38,093 bases of DNA, from NCBI GenBank assembly GCA_900128395.1, contig LT649319.1:1-38093 (forward strand), in the 5' to 3' direction. Below, piece after piece: positions 13,201-19,619 of this stretch. How positions within the stretch are numbered: the stretch's first letter is position 1; each line of letters opens with the position of its first letter. The notes beneath the pieces were generated by a model. It had not been told where the DNA came from. It was given only the letters and a program-made list of their open reading frames with translations, and ran no database searches. The position numbers were made by a program, and so were the translations under genes. Source of the stretch: Stramenopiles sp. TOSAG23-2 (taxonomy: Eukaryota; Sar).

Positions 13201-16200
13201 ATTATGATTTACTCACTGGAGATGTACTTTTAGCATCTGCGTTTATTTCCTACATTGGACCATTTACGAAAGAATTTAGGGAGCATTTGCTTGCTAATTG
13301 TTGGACTCCGTTCATGCAAACTGCAGCTAAGCCATTTATTGAGAAGTTGACAGAAGATGAAACAAAAGAACTAGAAGAAAAATGGAAGGAAAAGATGGCA
13401 AAAGAAGCGGAGAACAATCCAGGCGCTGAGGATGATGATGGCAAAGAGAAAAAGTTTGAATTGTCGCCTATGATCCCAATGACGCCGACTGCTGATCCGT
13501 TGAAAATCTTGACATTCGATGCAGAAGTTGCTAAATGGCAATCACAGAATCTTCCATCTGACAAAGTATCTACTGAAAATGCTACTATTGTTTCTAATAC
13601 GGATCGATGGCCTGTACTTATCGACCCTCAATTACAAGCTATTGCATGGATCAGAGAGAAGGAAAAGGAAAATAATTTAGATATAGTACGTCTGGAAGAA
13701 AAACAAATGCTTAGAAAATTAGAAAGGGCTATGGAAAATGGAGAAAGTATAATGCTTGAAAATTTGAAAGAAAGCATTCCTGCTATATTGAACCCTGTCA
13801 TTTCAAGAGCTACTGTAAAAAAAGGGCGTAAATTCTATGTGCGATTAGGGGACGGAGAGGTTGAGTTAGGACCAAAGTTCAAATTATTCTTGCATACGAA
13901 GCTCAGTAATCCACATTTCCCACCTGAAATTCAAGCAGAGTGTGCTTTGATTAATTTCACGGTTACTCCATCAGGTTTAGCTGATCAGTTGTTAAACCTT
14001 GTCGTAAAAATGGAACGGCCAGATTTAGCTGAACAGAGGTTATTTTTAATTCAGCAACAAAACCAATTTAAAGTGCGAATGAAAGAACTGGAAGATTCTA
14101 TTTTACACAAGATTGCAACAGCAGAGGGTGATATCACGGAAGATCGAGCATTGATCGAAGGGCTAGAAAACACGAAAGAGATTGCTAATGATATTGGAAG
14201 GAAGCAGATCATTGCAGCCAAAACTGCAGAATCTATTAACGTAACCAGTGAAAAATATCGTTTAGTCGCTGCAAGAGGATCTTTGCTGTTTTTCTTGTTA
14301 AATAGTTTGTTTAAAATGCATACATACTACATCTATAATCTAGAAGCATTCATTGATGTAATGAAACGTAGTATAACAGCCTGTGGCGAACCAGATGACA
14401 TTTTAAGACCTAAAGCAGAGCCTATGTCGCCAGTCGAGGAAGCTCCAAAAAAAGAAGGAGAAGAAGGAGACGATGCAGATCCAGAGGCAGAGCCAGAGGA
14501 TACAGGACCAGATCAAAAGACCATCGACCGAGCAATCCGGGCAAGATGTAAACAATTGATAATGGAGATTCAAATGCAAGTTTTTAATTACATGCGTCGT
14601 GGCCTATTTGAATCAGACAAACTTGTAATTAGCACGCTATTAACGTTGAAAGTTATGATAGCTGAAAATGATTTAAATCCTAGAATGGGAGCAGCATTAG
14701 TTAAACAAGTAACGAGTGATGACATGGAGATTCCAGAATCATTATTGGAAATTATTGATGAAAAAACGTTCAAGGGTGTAGCAGGCTTAGAAAATGCATT
14801 CCCAAAAATATTTTCTGGTTTCGGAGAAATTATGTCAGATATGCAAGAAGATTATGCAAAATGGTTAAATCTTGAACAACCGGAAACAAAAACCATTCCG
14901 GGGTACAAAGATATCAATGAATTTACTAAATTGCTTCTCTTGAAATTATTAAGACCAGATCGTTTGGTAACTGCGTTGAGGCAGTTTGTTGGAAATCAGC
15001 TTGGAGAAGATTACGTTACTCAGCAACCATTTCAAATGATGAAAGCCTTCGAAGAATCTGACTCTAGGGCACCTATATTTTTTGCCTTATTCCCAGGTGT
15101 TGATCCAACCAATTGGGTTGAAGATATCGGGCAGGAACTAGGTTATACGCTTGAAAAGGGAAACTTCATAAACATATCAATGGGGGAAGGGCAAGAGCCT
15201 ATTGCTGCTGCTGCATTGGAAAAATTAACAACACATGGTGGTTGGATTTTCTTACAAAATTTGCATTTAATGGAGCATTGGACGCCTACTTTAGAACGTA
15301 TACTAGATGAATATTTCGCTAGCGACACGTTGCATAAAGATTTCCGTGTGTTCCTGTCAGCTGAACCTCCCGTCTTTTCCTTTTTGAAGAATTTGCCTGA
15401 ATTTTTGATGATGCGAGCCATTAAAGTTTGTAATGAGTCCCCTTCGGACATTAAATCTAATATGCGTGCAACGTGGGCAGAATTTAATGAAGATAGAATC
15501 TCTTCAAACAAGCAGGCGAAAAATTTCCGAGGGTGCTTGGCCACCTTGTGCTTCTATCATTCAGTTATTTTAGGCCGTAGACGTTTTGGTCAACAAGGCT
15601 GGAGTCGAGGATACAGTTTCAATTTAGGTGATTTAAATTGTTGCGCAAATGTGCTTGAAGATTATTTAAATGAGCAAGATATTATTCCATGGGATGATTT
15701 CCGCTACATTTTCGGCCAAATTATGTATGGTGGTCACATTACAGATTCCTGGGATCGCCGTACAAATGAAACGTACCTCGACTTTTACTATGAAGAGGGC
15801 ATTTTCAAACATAAGGAAATTGCACCTGGTTATAAAGCACCAGATGTAGGTAAATTTAAATATGATGGTGTTCTTGACTACGTTGAAAGAAAATTGCCAC
15901 AAGAAACCCCGATGATGTTTCAAATGCATCCAAATGTAGAAATTGGTTATTTAACTACGACACAAGCGAAAATTTGGTCCGACGTGGTCGTTCTTGGTGG
16001 TTTAGGTGGGACGCAAGCTGGAATTAAGAAAGATGAAGGAGTTAGCGTCGGCGTAGACGTTCCAAGTGTTATTGAAGATTTCCTAGAAAGACTTCCAGCA
16101 GATTATAATATGATTAAAATTATGGTCAACGTTAAACCGTTGCTAGAGGAAACGGAAGGACCATATTCCTTACTTTTAGTGCAAGAATTAACCCGTATGA

Positions 16201-16994
16201 ACGTCTTGTTATCGTACATGCGTAAATCTTTATTGGATTTGCAAAAAGGTTTAAATGGAGAATTAAATATGTCCGATGCAATGGATGACTTACAAGAAGC
16301 ATTATCTATTGAGCAAGTGCCAGGTAGAAATCCGTTCCATAAAACGTCTTGGGAATCACGAGCATGGTGGTCACAGAAGCCTTTAGCCGGTTGGTTTAAT
16401 GAGATGTTGCAAAGAAACGTACAGCTTAATAGTTGGGTAAAAGCATTGGTTTTACCAACATGCACTTGGTTCAGTGGTCTTTTTAATCCGATGGCATATT
16501 TAACAGCAGTAATGCAAGTTACTGGACGTAGACAAGGTTATCCATTAGACCAAATGACAACTGAGTCGCATATTGCTATGATTACGGATATAGAAAAGGC
16601 AGATTATTATCCTCCAGATGGTGCATTTACACATGGTATTTTCTTAGAAGGTGCTAGATGGGGTGCTTACTATGATGAAGATGAAGGTGATGGCGATCAA
16701 GATACATATGAAATTGCTGGAGTCAACTGTGGTGGGCATTTATGCGATAGTAAATTGAAGGATTTATTGCCGTTATTGCCTGTTGTATATTTCAAAGCAG
16801 TTGTTGTTAGAGATACATGGGAGCCAACGAATGTTGGTTACATGCGTCACAATCCAACAATCTACGATACACCATTGTACATGACAACTTTTAGAGGACC
16901 TACGTATACCTCATTGTGCACGTTGAAGAGTGTCGATCCTACATGGAAGTGGACCTTGGCAGGTGTTGCAATGATTTTACAGGAGGATGAGTAA
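4287..16994 (+). CDS. ODA2: Outer-arm dynein gamma-type heavy chain with kelch N-terminus
   Basis: Single 4235-residue open frame with ATG start and TAA stop, intact and apparently intronless. The N-terminus has six kelch repeats (residues about 13-375; LFLFGG, LVVFGG, LYVFGG, LVVHGG, LYIWGG and FYVFGG blades), an IPT/TIG domain (about 377-475) and a filamin-type Ig domain split by an acidic run (about 535-574). Tail and linker follow. P-loops are AAA1 GPAGTGKT at 1426, AAA2 GPPAAGKS at 1707, AAA3 GPAGCGKT at 2051 and AAA4 GVGGSGKR at 2401, with CFDEFNR as the AAA1 Walker B. The stalk coiled coils lie at about 2634-2760 and 2890-2960, flanking the microtubule-binding domain. The strut, AAA5/AAA6 and C-terminal domain are present. 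Kelch plus IPT identifies the Chlamydomonas gamma (ODA2) class, which drives ciliary beating by ATP-dependent sliding on doublet microtubules. All four main nucleotide sites look usable. Extra acidic inserts lie near the AAA4/AAA5 linkers (nt 13385-13460 and 14410-14515). Confidence 0.95.
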   Translation: MSTPPPLVWEKVTPKTSFRPPRRSGHTITSVDEFLFLFGGCIYDDGFERSESKARTSNSLFTYNIDMNEWKQPKIGSNEVPAPRWHHTCTRFENKLVVFGGFQDDAKRLNDVWVLDTRAYKWSQPIKLKSESEISPDTTLRNRLGPTPLPRGEHASAKIGNKLYVFGGYGGLGFARRDFNDMYALDTETWSWERIEYAKIELGEDDEDDEDEEALNPEPPARAGHKMDAIGDTKLVVHGGWSNKEQFNDVWIFDVVTRRWEELVWDEEAPSGPARWSHGAVVIDAIPDPQLYIWGGLTGALSTGKKPSGTYMNDTRLYNITNQTWKELPFQKKFRGRCDTPLTYRQKTGNFYVFGGWSNKWYNDLWKADMNSIIGPPYHVTKVEPTFGSIKGGTNITLTGIGFNDTRNVKVQFDAGDAYQNEEAFGVYVSDTEIKCETPNLEAFLNKTGRVCNISVSLDGQIHTIYNVNFEFFTVTSAVHSAVFGPALLNGVPTGQRSEFTIITRDKFGEIRKYGGDEFTVLVQRVVPQAEIDAEKEEEEGEEKEDDEDESGSDSDDESDEEEEGEKKEEEEEERLEDIECTIVDSGNGSHIVSFFPEKTGEYRITPSYDGTFGGNPGPLCEPVTVRVVDGAGFDENYGLMTGDAYKKVLNDMIKGFSQKIKGYEIILGRTVEEGDVKSLLDCKSTIFAVQSGQADMHKLFEDCKMAVHYLHEQGNDMSTESKYITSSENLWKVLTSKAPDKAKEIKTAEKATGKHVQGELDTYVHESKDYRYNFGVTPDFWRWDITYAEALQAIEKYETGHKMKTNEFNRWYELSIVFDKEDQLQQTKKAMKFIDNTLMAIRDLWSVINSIRGEYDEVSQELWDELDPEAMEAQSKRMVKTVRKMPRDVRGHDAFDGIADLAKNYMTVVPLIAAILHPSMRPRHWDQMRKAAKKDFEDPLQNPKQKLKQIMALDMHLFAGEVEDISDQALKEEKMEKQLAILKENWACVEWVEEQYQEGSDIYMLRIGEDDFEMLENDQLTVQGMMGSRFLATFEKEVTTWQKELAGISENSNLISEVQRLWSYLEPLFIGSEEVKKELAEDAARFVQIDMDVKSILKEARKTKSIIRAANKEGLFEHLESTEKGLNICKRSLMDFLDQKRTQFPRFYFTSEADLLDILSNGNVPTKIAHHVTKVYLKVKAFQIDERNPKERPWVPRFFSTCGGEKVTLNQEIQLLGKPEVYLQTFLDAMTETLKIKFHECWKYAQELSRVDWLMEQVPDPLEKNETHADPRSPAQLTLLCSFIQYVVDCEQAISSGKLKQFNQAQRKDISDLVNITINPKLTKNERQRVMCMITMDAHNRDIVAKLIREEVDRVDHFLWQSQLKPRRDPENDNLPTYTVLNGFFPYGFEYIGNDGRLVVTPLTDRIYVTSTVGLYLKMGVAPAGPAGTGKTETVKDLSMNFGYTIYVFNCSPEMDYISMGNVFKGLGATGSWGCFDEFNRLRVEVLSVVTVQFKALCDGLKADQHKVTIEGDTVALIHSVGVFITMNPGYIGRAELPEGLKALFRPMTVMVPDLVLICENMLMAEGFQEATALASKFYGLYSLLNDLLSKQLHYDWGLRAVKSVLRVAGGFKRQEPDVDEQIILCRALRDFNTPKIVAQDWVIFFGLLGDLFPGIDPPRKRDMALEDCVAQACEEKGLWKDEYFQRKCVELSELLAIRHCVFVMGPPAAGKSETWRTLAKAQTIGGQKTKVQDINPKSITPQELYGYITLATREWKDGLLSKIMRDMGNESDENPKWIIMDGDLDTNWIESMNSVMDMNKTLTLASNERIPLKPHMKMMFEIRDLRFASLATVSRAGVLYISTDGGEQWRALISSWVDNKSKFGASTAVQNVLHALFKEYCADTLHYLKAECKSIVPLEDMAYIMSLLYMLDTMVNEEYFETLSKLDDEKEIRTTFEPRFVFAGVWAFGASMFEFEGTDYSEKFSKWWMGKFKNVRLPTRGSVFDLYLDVENEEGDTFIPWAQSKYFYPVKYKAGTPMDSITIPTPESSANAHWLVSLMHMTKPVMIVGPAGCGKTQLISGMLGQEDEAVRKSATINFNFYTSSQALQDTITSKIVKRVGSNFGPAGKAKMVFFVDDFNLPEVDIYDTQSAIALMRQVIEYQRWFDRIKLGPMNIQDCQYIAAMNPTAGSFYLNPRLQRHFVTMAMDLPGATSLLTIFTTYLDGHLQKFNDDIKGIAPNLIQGALEVHNLVINTFRKSAVNFHYEFNLRHLQNVFQGLLMSTPKAFKDPSKFVQLWCHESERIYSDRLVNTDHIAKFSELIKTCAKKKFSSFNADISALYADKDPKPLIFTPFAKGTSDLVYNQAKSMKKLTAICNKTLDSYNESNAAMNLVLFEDAVKHVCRIGRIISNASGHCLSVGVGGSGKRSLARLAAFSLGFGLKTITINQTYGLTDLKEDLQKFYKDAGVKNLGTLFLFTDSQITNERFLVYINDLLASGNIPDLYQQEEKDEIINECTKAAKESGLVPEPEIVWEFFMTRIRKNLHVCLCFSPVGEAFRSRALKFPALINSTVIDWFQPWPEKALIGVAQEFLGEEELGEPYMKQAIVSFMPYAFTNVNDIAKDFLEVEKRSVYTTPKSFLECIKLYKTLLEKKREQAMKSIERLENGCLKLNQTAASVQKLSDDLAIMLAAAEVKKNNSEAIAAKVAIEKDSAQEETAKADLEKQKADEIEADVTRRQAAAKEVMDKAQPAVDAAMAALDTLNKKDLGEAKTMNKAPEGVAPVFAAVAQLLCGMPDASNGDIASISENIVIKKSGAVKDESWAASKKSCLTDIAGFLRALLAYKECIEANEPPDANFKHIRKYIKDEGFDADIIRVKNSAAAGLCAWVQNIVIYRDIHVEVEPLRIELEECNVRLQGARESLASAKERLGKLQELLDKLKEESDQAEKDKAEAIEQVEKGEAKLDLAQRLTRALDSEGGRWMANIKVLESDYDLLTGDVLLASAFISYIGPFTKEFREHLLANCWTPFMQTAAKPFIEKLTEDETKELEEKWKEKMAKEAENNPGAEDDDGKEKKFELSPMIPMTPTADPLKILTFDAEVAKWQSQNLPSDKVSTENATIVSNTDRWPVLIDPQLQAIAWIREKEKENNLDIVRLEEKQMLRKLERAMENGESIMLENLKESIPAILNPVISRATVKKGRKFYVRLGDGEVELGPKFKLFLHTKLSNPHFPPEIQAECALINFTVTPSGLADQLLNLVVKMERPDLAEQRLFLIQQQNQFKVRMKELEDSILHKIATAEGDITEDRALIEGLENTKEIANDIGRKQIIAAKTAESINVTSEKYRLVAARGSLLFFLLNSLFKMHTYYIYNLEAFIDVMKRSITACGEPDDILRPKAEPMSPVEEAPKKEGEEGDDADPEAEPEDTGPDQKTIDRAIRARCKQLIMEIQMQVFNYMRRGLFESDKLVISTLLTLKVMIAENDLNPRMGAALVKQVTSDDMEIPESLLEIIDEKTFKGVAGLENAFPKIFSGFGEIMSDMQEDYAKWLNLEQPETKTIPGYKDINEFTKLLLLKLLRPDRLVTALRQFVGNQLGEDYVTQQPFQMMKAFEESDSRAPIFFALFPGVDPTNWVEDIGQELGYTLEKGNFINISMGEGQEPIAAAALEKLTTHGGWIFLQNLHLMEHWTPTLERILDEYFASDTLHKDFRVFLSAEPPVFSFLKNLPEFLMMRAIKVCNESPSDIKSNMRATWAEFNEDRISSNKQAKNFRGCLATLCFYHSVILGRRRFGQQGWSRGYSFNLGDLNCCANVLEDYLNEQDIIPWDDFRYIFGQIMYGGHITDSWDRRTNETYLDFYYEEGIFKHKEIAPGYKAPDVGKFKYDGVLDYVERKLPQETPMMFQMHPNVEIGYLTTTQAKIWSDVVVLGGLGGTQAGIKKDEGVSVGVDVPSVIEDFLERLPADYNMIKIMVNVKPLLEETEGPYSLLLVQELTRMNVLLSYMRKSLLDLQKGLNGELNMSDAMDDLQEALSIEQVPGRNPFHKTSWESRAWWSQKPLAGWFNEMLQRNVQLNSWVKALVLPTCTWFSGLFNPMAYLTAVMQVTGRRQGYPLDQMTTESHIAMITDIEKADYYPPDGAFTHGIFLEGARWGAYYDEDEGDGDQDTYEIAGVNCGGHLCDSKLKDLLPLLPVVYFKAVVVRDTWEPTNVGYMRHNPTIYDTPLYMTTFRGPTYTSLCTLKSVDPTWKWTLAGVAMILQEDE

Positions 16995-17566
16995 ATAAAT
17001 TTATAATATTTGAGTATATTTTAAATATAGTTTATACGCATAAGAAGTATCATATATTATTTAATAGTAAATTGTAAAATTGCAAAAATATTTTATACTT
17101 TGTATCATACCGACTTTGTAGAAAAAAAAGAAAAAGAAGAGTATACTTCTCATAATATATAATGTACACGACTAAAAAACACTTTAACTTTTTTACTCAC
17201 ATCATTATATATACACACACACTGTATTATCCTGATTCCCACGTCGCCAATAATCCAAAATTTCTTACGAAGCGTTCGTACTCTACACACCACTCACACT
17301 CATACGAAGTCGTATAATCACATAATTCATTTTATCCTCATACCACGCATTTTACAATTTATATATATTATTCAAATATAATATATATATCACCACTCTC
17401 TACACACACCTTCTCTTTTTCCTTTTTTCTCCCCTTCTTTTTATTTTAATTTTTTAATCAAGAACGAATTATTTTATTACATCTCATCTGAAAAAATATA
17501 CGACGTATATCATATATATATATCATGAGACGACCATCATGATTTTGTTTACTTTTTTTTTTTTTT
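16995..17566. other. Convergent 3' intergenic region
   Basis: Spacer between the 3' ends of the dynein (plus) and PA-domain (minus) genes. It is AT-rich with CA/TA microsatellite tracts (about 17205-17222) and a C/T-rich tract near 17400-17440. A 7-bp inverted repeat (ATCATGA, 8-nt loop, TCATGAT) lies at about 17523-17544. A T16 run at 17553-17568 overlaps the stop codon of the minus-strand gene. No gene is visible. Confidence 0.5.
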
Positions 17567-18814
17567 TTAAACAACTGCACTTGTTTCAGCATAATATTCA
17601 TTAGCTTTTTCATATGCATCCTTCAATAATGCAAAACGTTCTGGACCACCTCGTTCACTTTGATTTGGATCATGTTTTGCAGATAATTTTTCCCATAATT
17701 CTTCCCTTTTTTCATCATCTTCTGGCCAATTAGATTGCCTTGCAAAACGTACAGCTTGATCCCAGCTATTTGCTTGAATACCATTAGGCTGCAATTTCAC
17801 ACTACCATCTGCTTTATTTTTTTCCAATATTTTACCAGCTTCTTTACTAACCATCACTACTGGGATGGTAACAAAATTTGATTTCGAATCGCCACCAAAC
17901 ATACGTGATAAGCTAATGTCCGTATTTACAACCAACACACCAATTGCACCTGCTTTTTCCGCATTATGCGCCTTGTTTGCAAATAAACAATCTCCCCGTT
18001 GTACAATTGCAAATTTACCTTTCATGTCCTCACCATTTTTTAACTCATCACATGCAGTATATGGATCTGCTATAGCATATTTTTGTGCAGTTTTCGGGAT
18101 TGGACCACCAAACATAGCCGTAAGAAATTCATGTGTATATCCATTGGATTCTTCCAATTGTATCAACCCACCTTCAATTTCTTTCTCCGGCTCTGGCAAT
18201 CCTTTCACATTCCCATCTGCATCAACTTCTACTTGTTCAGCACATGTTCCAGCTATTGTCGTCACACCTTTCACAACTACTTCTCCAACTACACGCACTT
18301 TTGTTTCAGTTGGATTACGTGATACAATATCTTTCAAAGCATCACCATCAGATTGTCTCACCATGACTACTGGGATACTGACATCATAATCTTTTTTCAT
18401 TTTAATTACACCAGGTGGCATACGTATTAATCCAGGTGCATTGTTTGCTACTACTGCAGCGACGGCACCAGCTTTTTCCGCTACAATAGCTTTATCGTTA
18501 AAGGAACAGTTGCCACGTGTCATTAATGCAATTTTACCTTTAATATTAGATGTATCCTCCAAAAGTTCACAACCAATACCCAAGTCCGCTACTTCAAAAC
18601 CGTCTAAATTACAATTGTATTTACCACCAAATTTAGCACGAAAGAATTCATACGATACAACACCGCCTGAAATATAAATATGTCCCCACATAGGTTCACC
18701 ATCTGGATCAGCTACAGCAACACGACATGATACTTGTTGTATATTATGAACGAATATATTAAAAATAATCAACAATATTACTATACCAATTGTTTTGAAA
18801 TTTGTTGCCAACAT
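17567..18814 (-). CDS. Secretory-pathway protein with two PA (protease-associated) domains and a J-like C-terminus
   Basis: The frame is open back to an ATG at 18928, but those extra 38 residues are Tyr/Ile/His low complexity. The ATG at 18814 begins a clean signal peptide (MLATNFKTIGIVILLIIFNI, then VSC), giving 415 residues. Two homologous PA domains follow, each with the ADP...C...L...GKIAL/KFAIV, RG(N/D)C(S/L)F, K...AEKAGA and IPVVMV pattern (first about 37-180, second about 210-350). PA domains are non-catalytic protein- or substrate-binding modules of proteases, sorting receptors and ER mannosidases. No protease, C-type lectin or mannosidase domain and no C-terminal membrane anchor is seen, so a lumenal or secreted adaptor is likely. 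The last 65 residues resemble a J-domain second half (LWEKLSAKHDPN, then ERFALLKDAYEKA), but with HDP in place of HPD. No ER-retention signal: it ends in SAVV. The stop codon is followed directly by 14 A residues. Confidence 0.8.
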   Translation of the reverse strand: MLATNFKTIGIVILLIIFNIFVHNIQQVSCRVAVADPDGEPMWGHIYISGGVVSYEFFRAKFGGKYNCNLDGFEVADLGIGCELLEDTSNIKGKIALMTRGNCSFNDKAIVAEKAGAVAAVVANNAPGLIRMPPGVIKMKKDYDVSIPVVMVRQSDGDALKDIVSRNPTETKVRVVGEVVVKGVTTIAGTCAEQVEVDADGNVKGLPEPEKEIEGGLIQLEESNGYTHEFLTAMFGGPIPKTAQKYAIADPYTACDELKNGEDMKGKFAIVQRGDCLFANKAHNAEKAGAIGVLVVNTDISLSRMFGGDSKSNFVTIPVVMVSKEAGKILEKNKADGSVKLQPNGIQANSWDQAVRFARQSNWPEDDEKREELWEKLSAKHDPNQSERGGPERFALLKDAYEKANEYYAETSAVV

Positions 18815-19619
18815 CCTGTGATGACGATGAATATAGATATATATATATGAAAATATAATAAAAAAATAATATATATATATATGGATTGAACGGGTCGATT
18901 TATTTAATTTTTGTTCTTGTAATAGCATATAAGTTCTATATCTAGGTACTAGAGTTGTTGTTTTGAAAACAATTTAAATTATTTAAAAAAGTTTGAATTT
19001 TCGATTATTATTTTTTGTGCATTTTCAAGCGGCGGCGGCGAGAAAGAGGAGGAGGTGCAGAGGTATTTTTTGATTGGTTTAAATTCGGCTCTTTATCTTA
19101 CTTGGTATACTATAATACTAGTCGTCTAGCTATTATAGATAGATAGCTACGGGCTACGGTAGTATGGTAGTTAGTATATATTAATTTCATTAATATATTT
19201 ACCTATATCGCTTGGTCGCTTGGTTAAGACTATTTTTTTCCTCGTACTCTCGTACTCGTGTTGGAACTTGAAATTTCTTTTCCCTGCTATTTATATTCGG
19301 TTGGTATCGAGCAATCGAGCAAAAAGTCTGTGAGCATGACATATACCTGATTAATATTTTACCAGAATGTAATAACAACACTGTTGCACTCTGGCACTGT
19401 TTATGTTGTGCACTGCCACATCATTTAATGTATTATACACTGACGACTATAAGAAATAAGAAGAACAACAAGATGATGATTGATGATATTAATATCTTTA
19501 AAGAAAAATATTAGAAATATTGGATGGAAAATGTAAATATATAATAACACTATTATTACATATTATTATTATCATTTTAGATATACTAAATAAGAGATAG
19601 ATATACGGCGTGCGTAAAA
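18815..19619. other. Divergent intergenic region
   Basis: Spacer between the divergent PA-domain and ankyrin genes. It holds a TA-rich tract (18835-18885), a GC-richer island with CGGCGGCGGCG followed by GA-rich sequence (about 19030-19065) that stands out from the AT-rich background, and small TAGATAGATAG and GGTAGTATGGTAG repeats (19130-19175). This is a plausible bidirectional promoter, but no specific element is identified and no RNA gene is seen. Confidence 0.4.

Noticed and set aside
17302-17315. ATACGAAGTCGTAT, similar to recombinase-site arms, with a 13-bp reverse-complement match at 38044-38056
   Set aside because: No paired arm with spacer and no recombinase gene; a 13-bp match in a 38-kb AT-rich window is weak.
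18815-18928. N-terminal extension of the PA-domain protein from ATG 18928
   Set aside because: Tyr/Ile/His low complexity encoded by a TA repeat; the ATG at 18814 gives a proper signal peptide.
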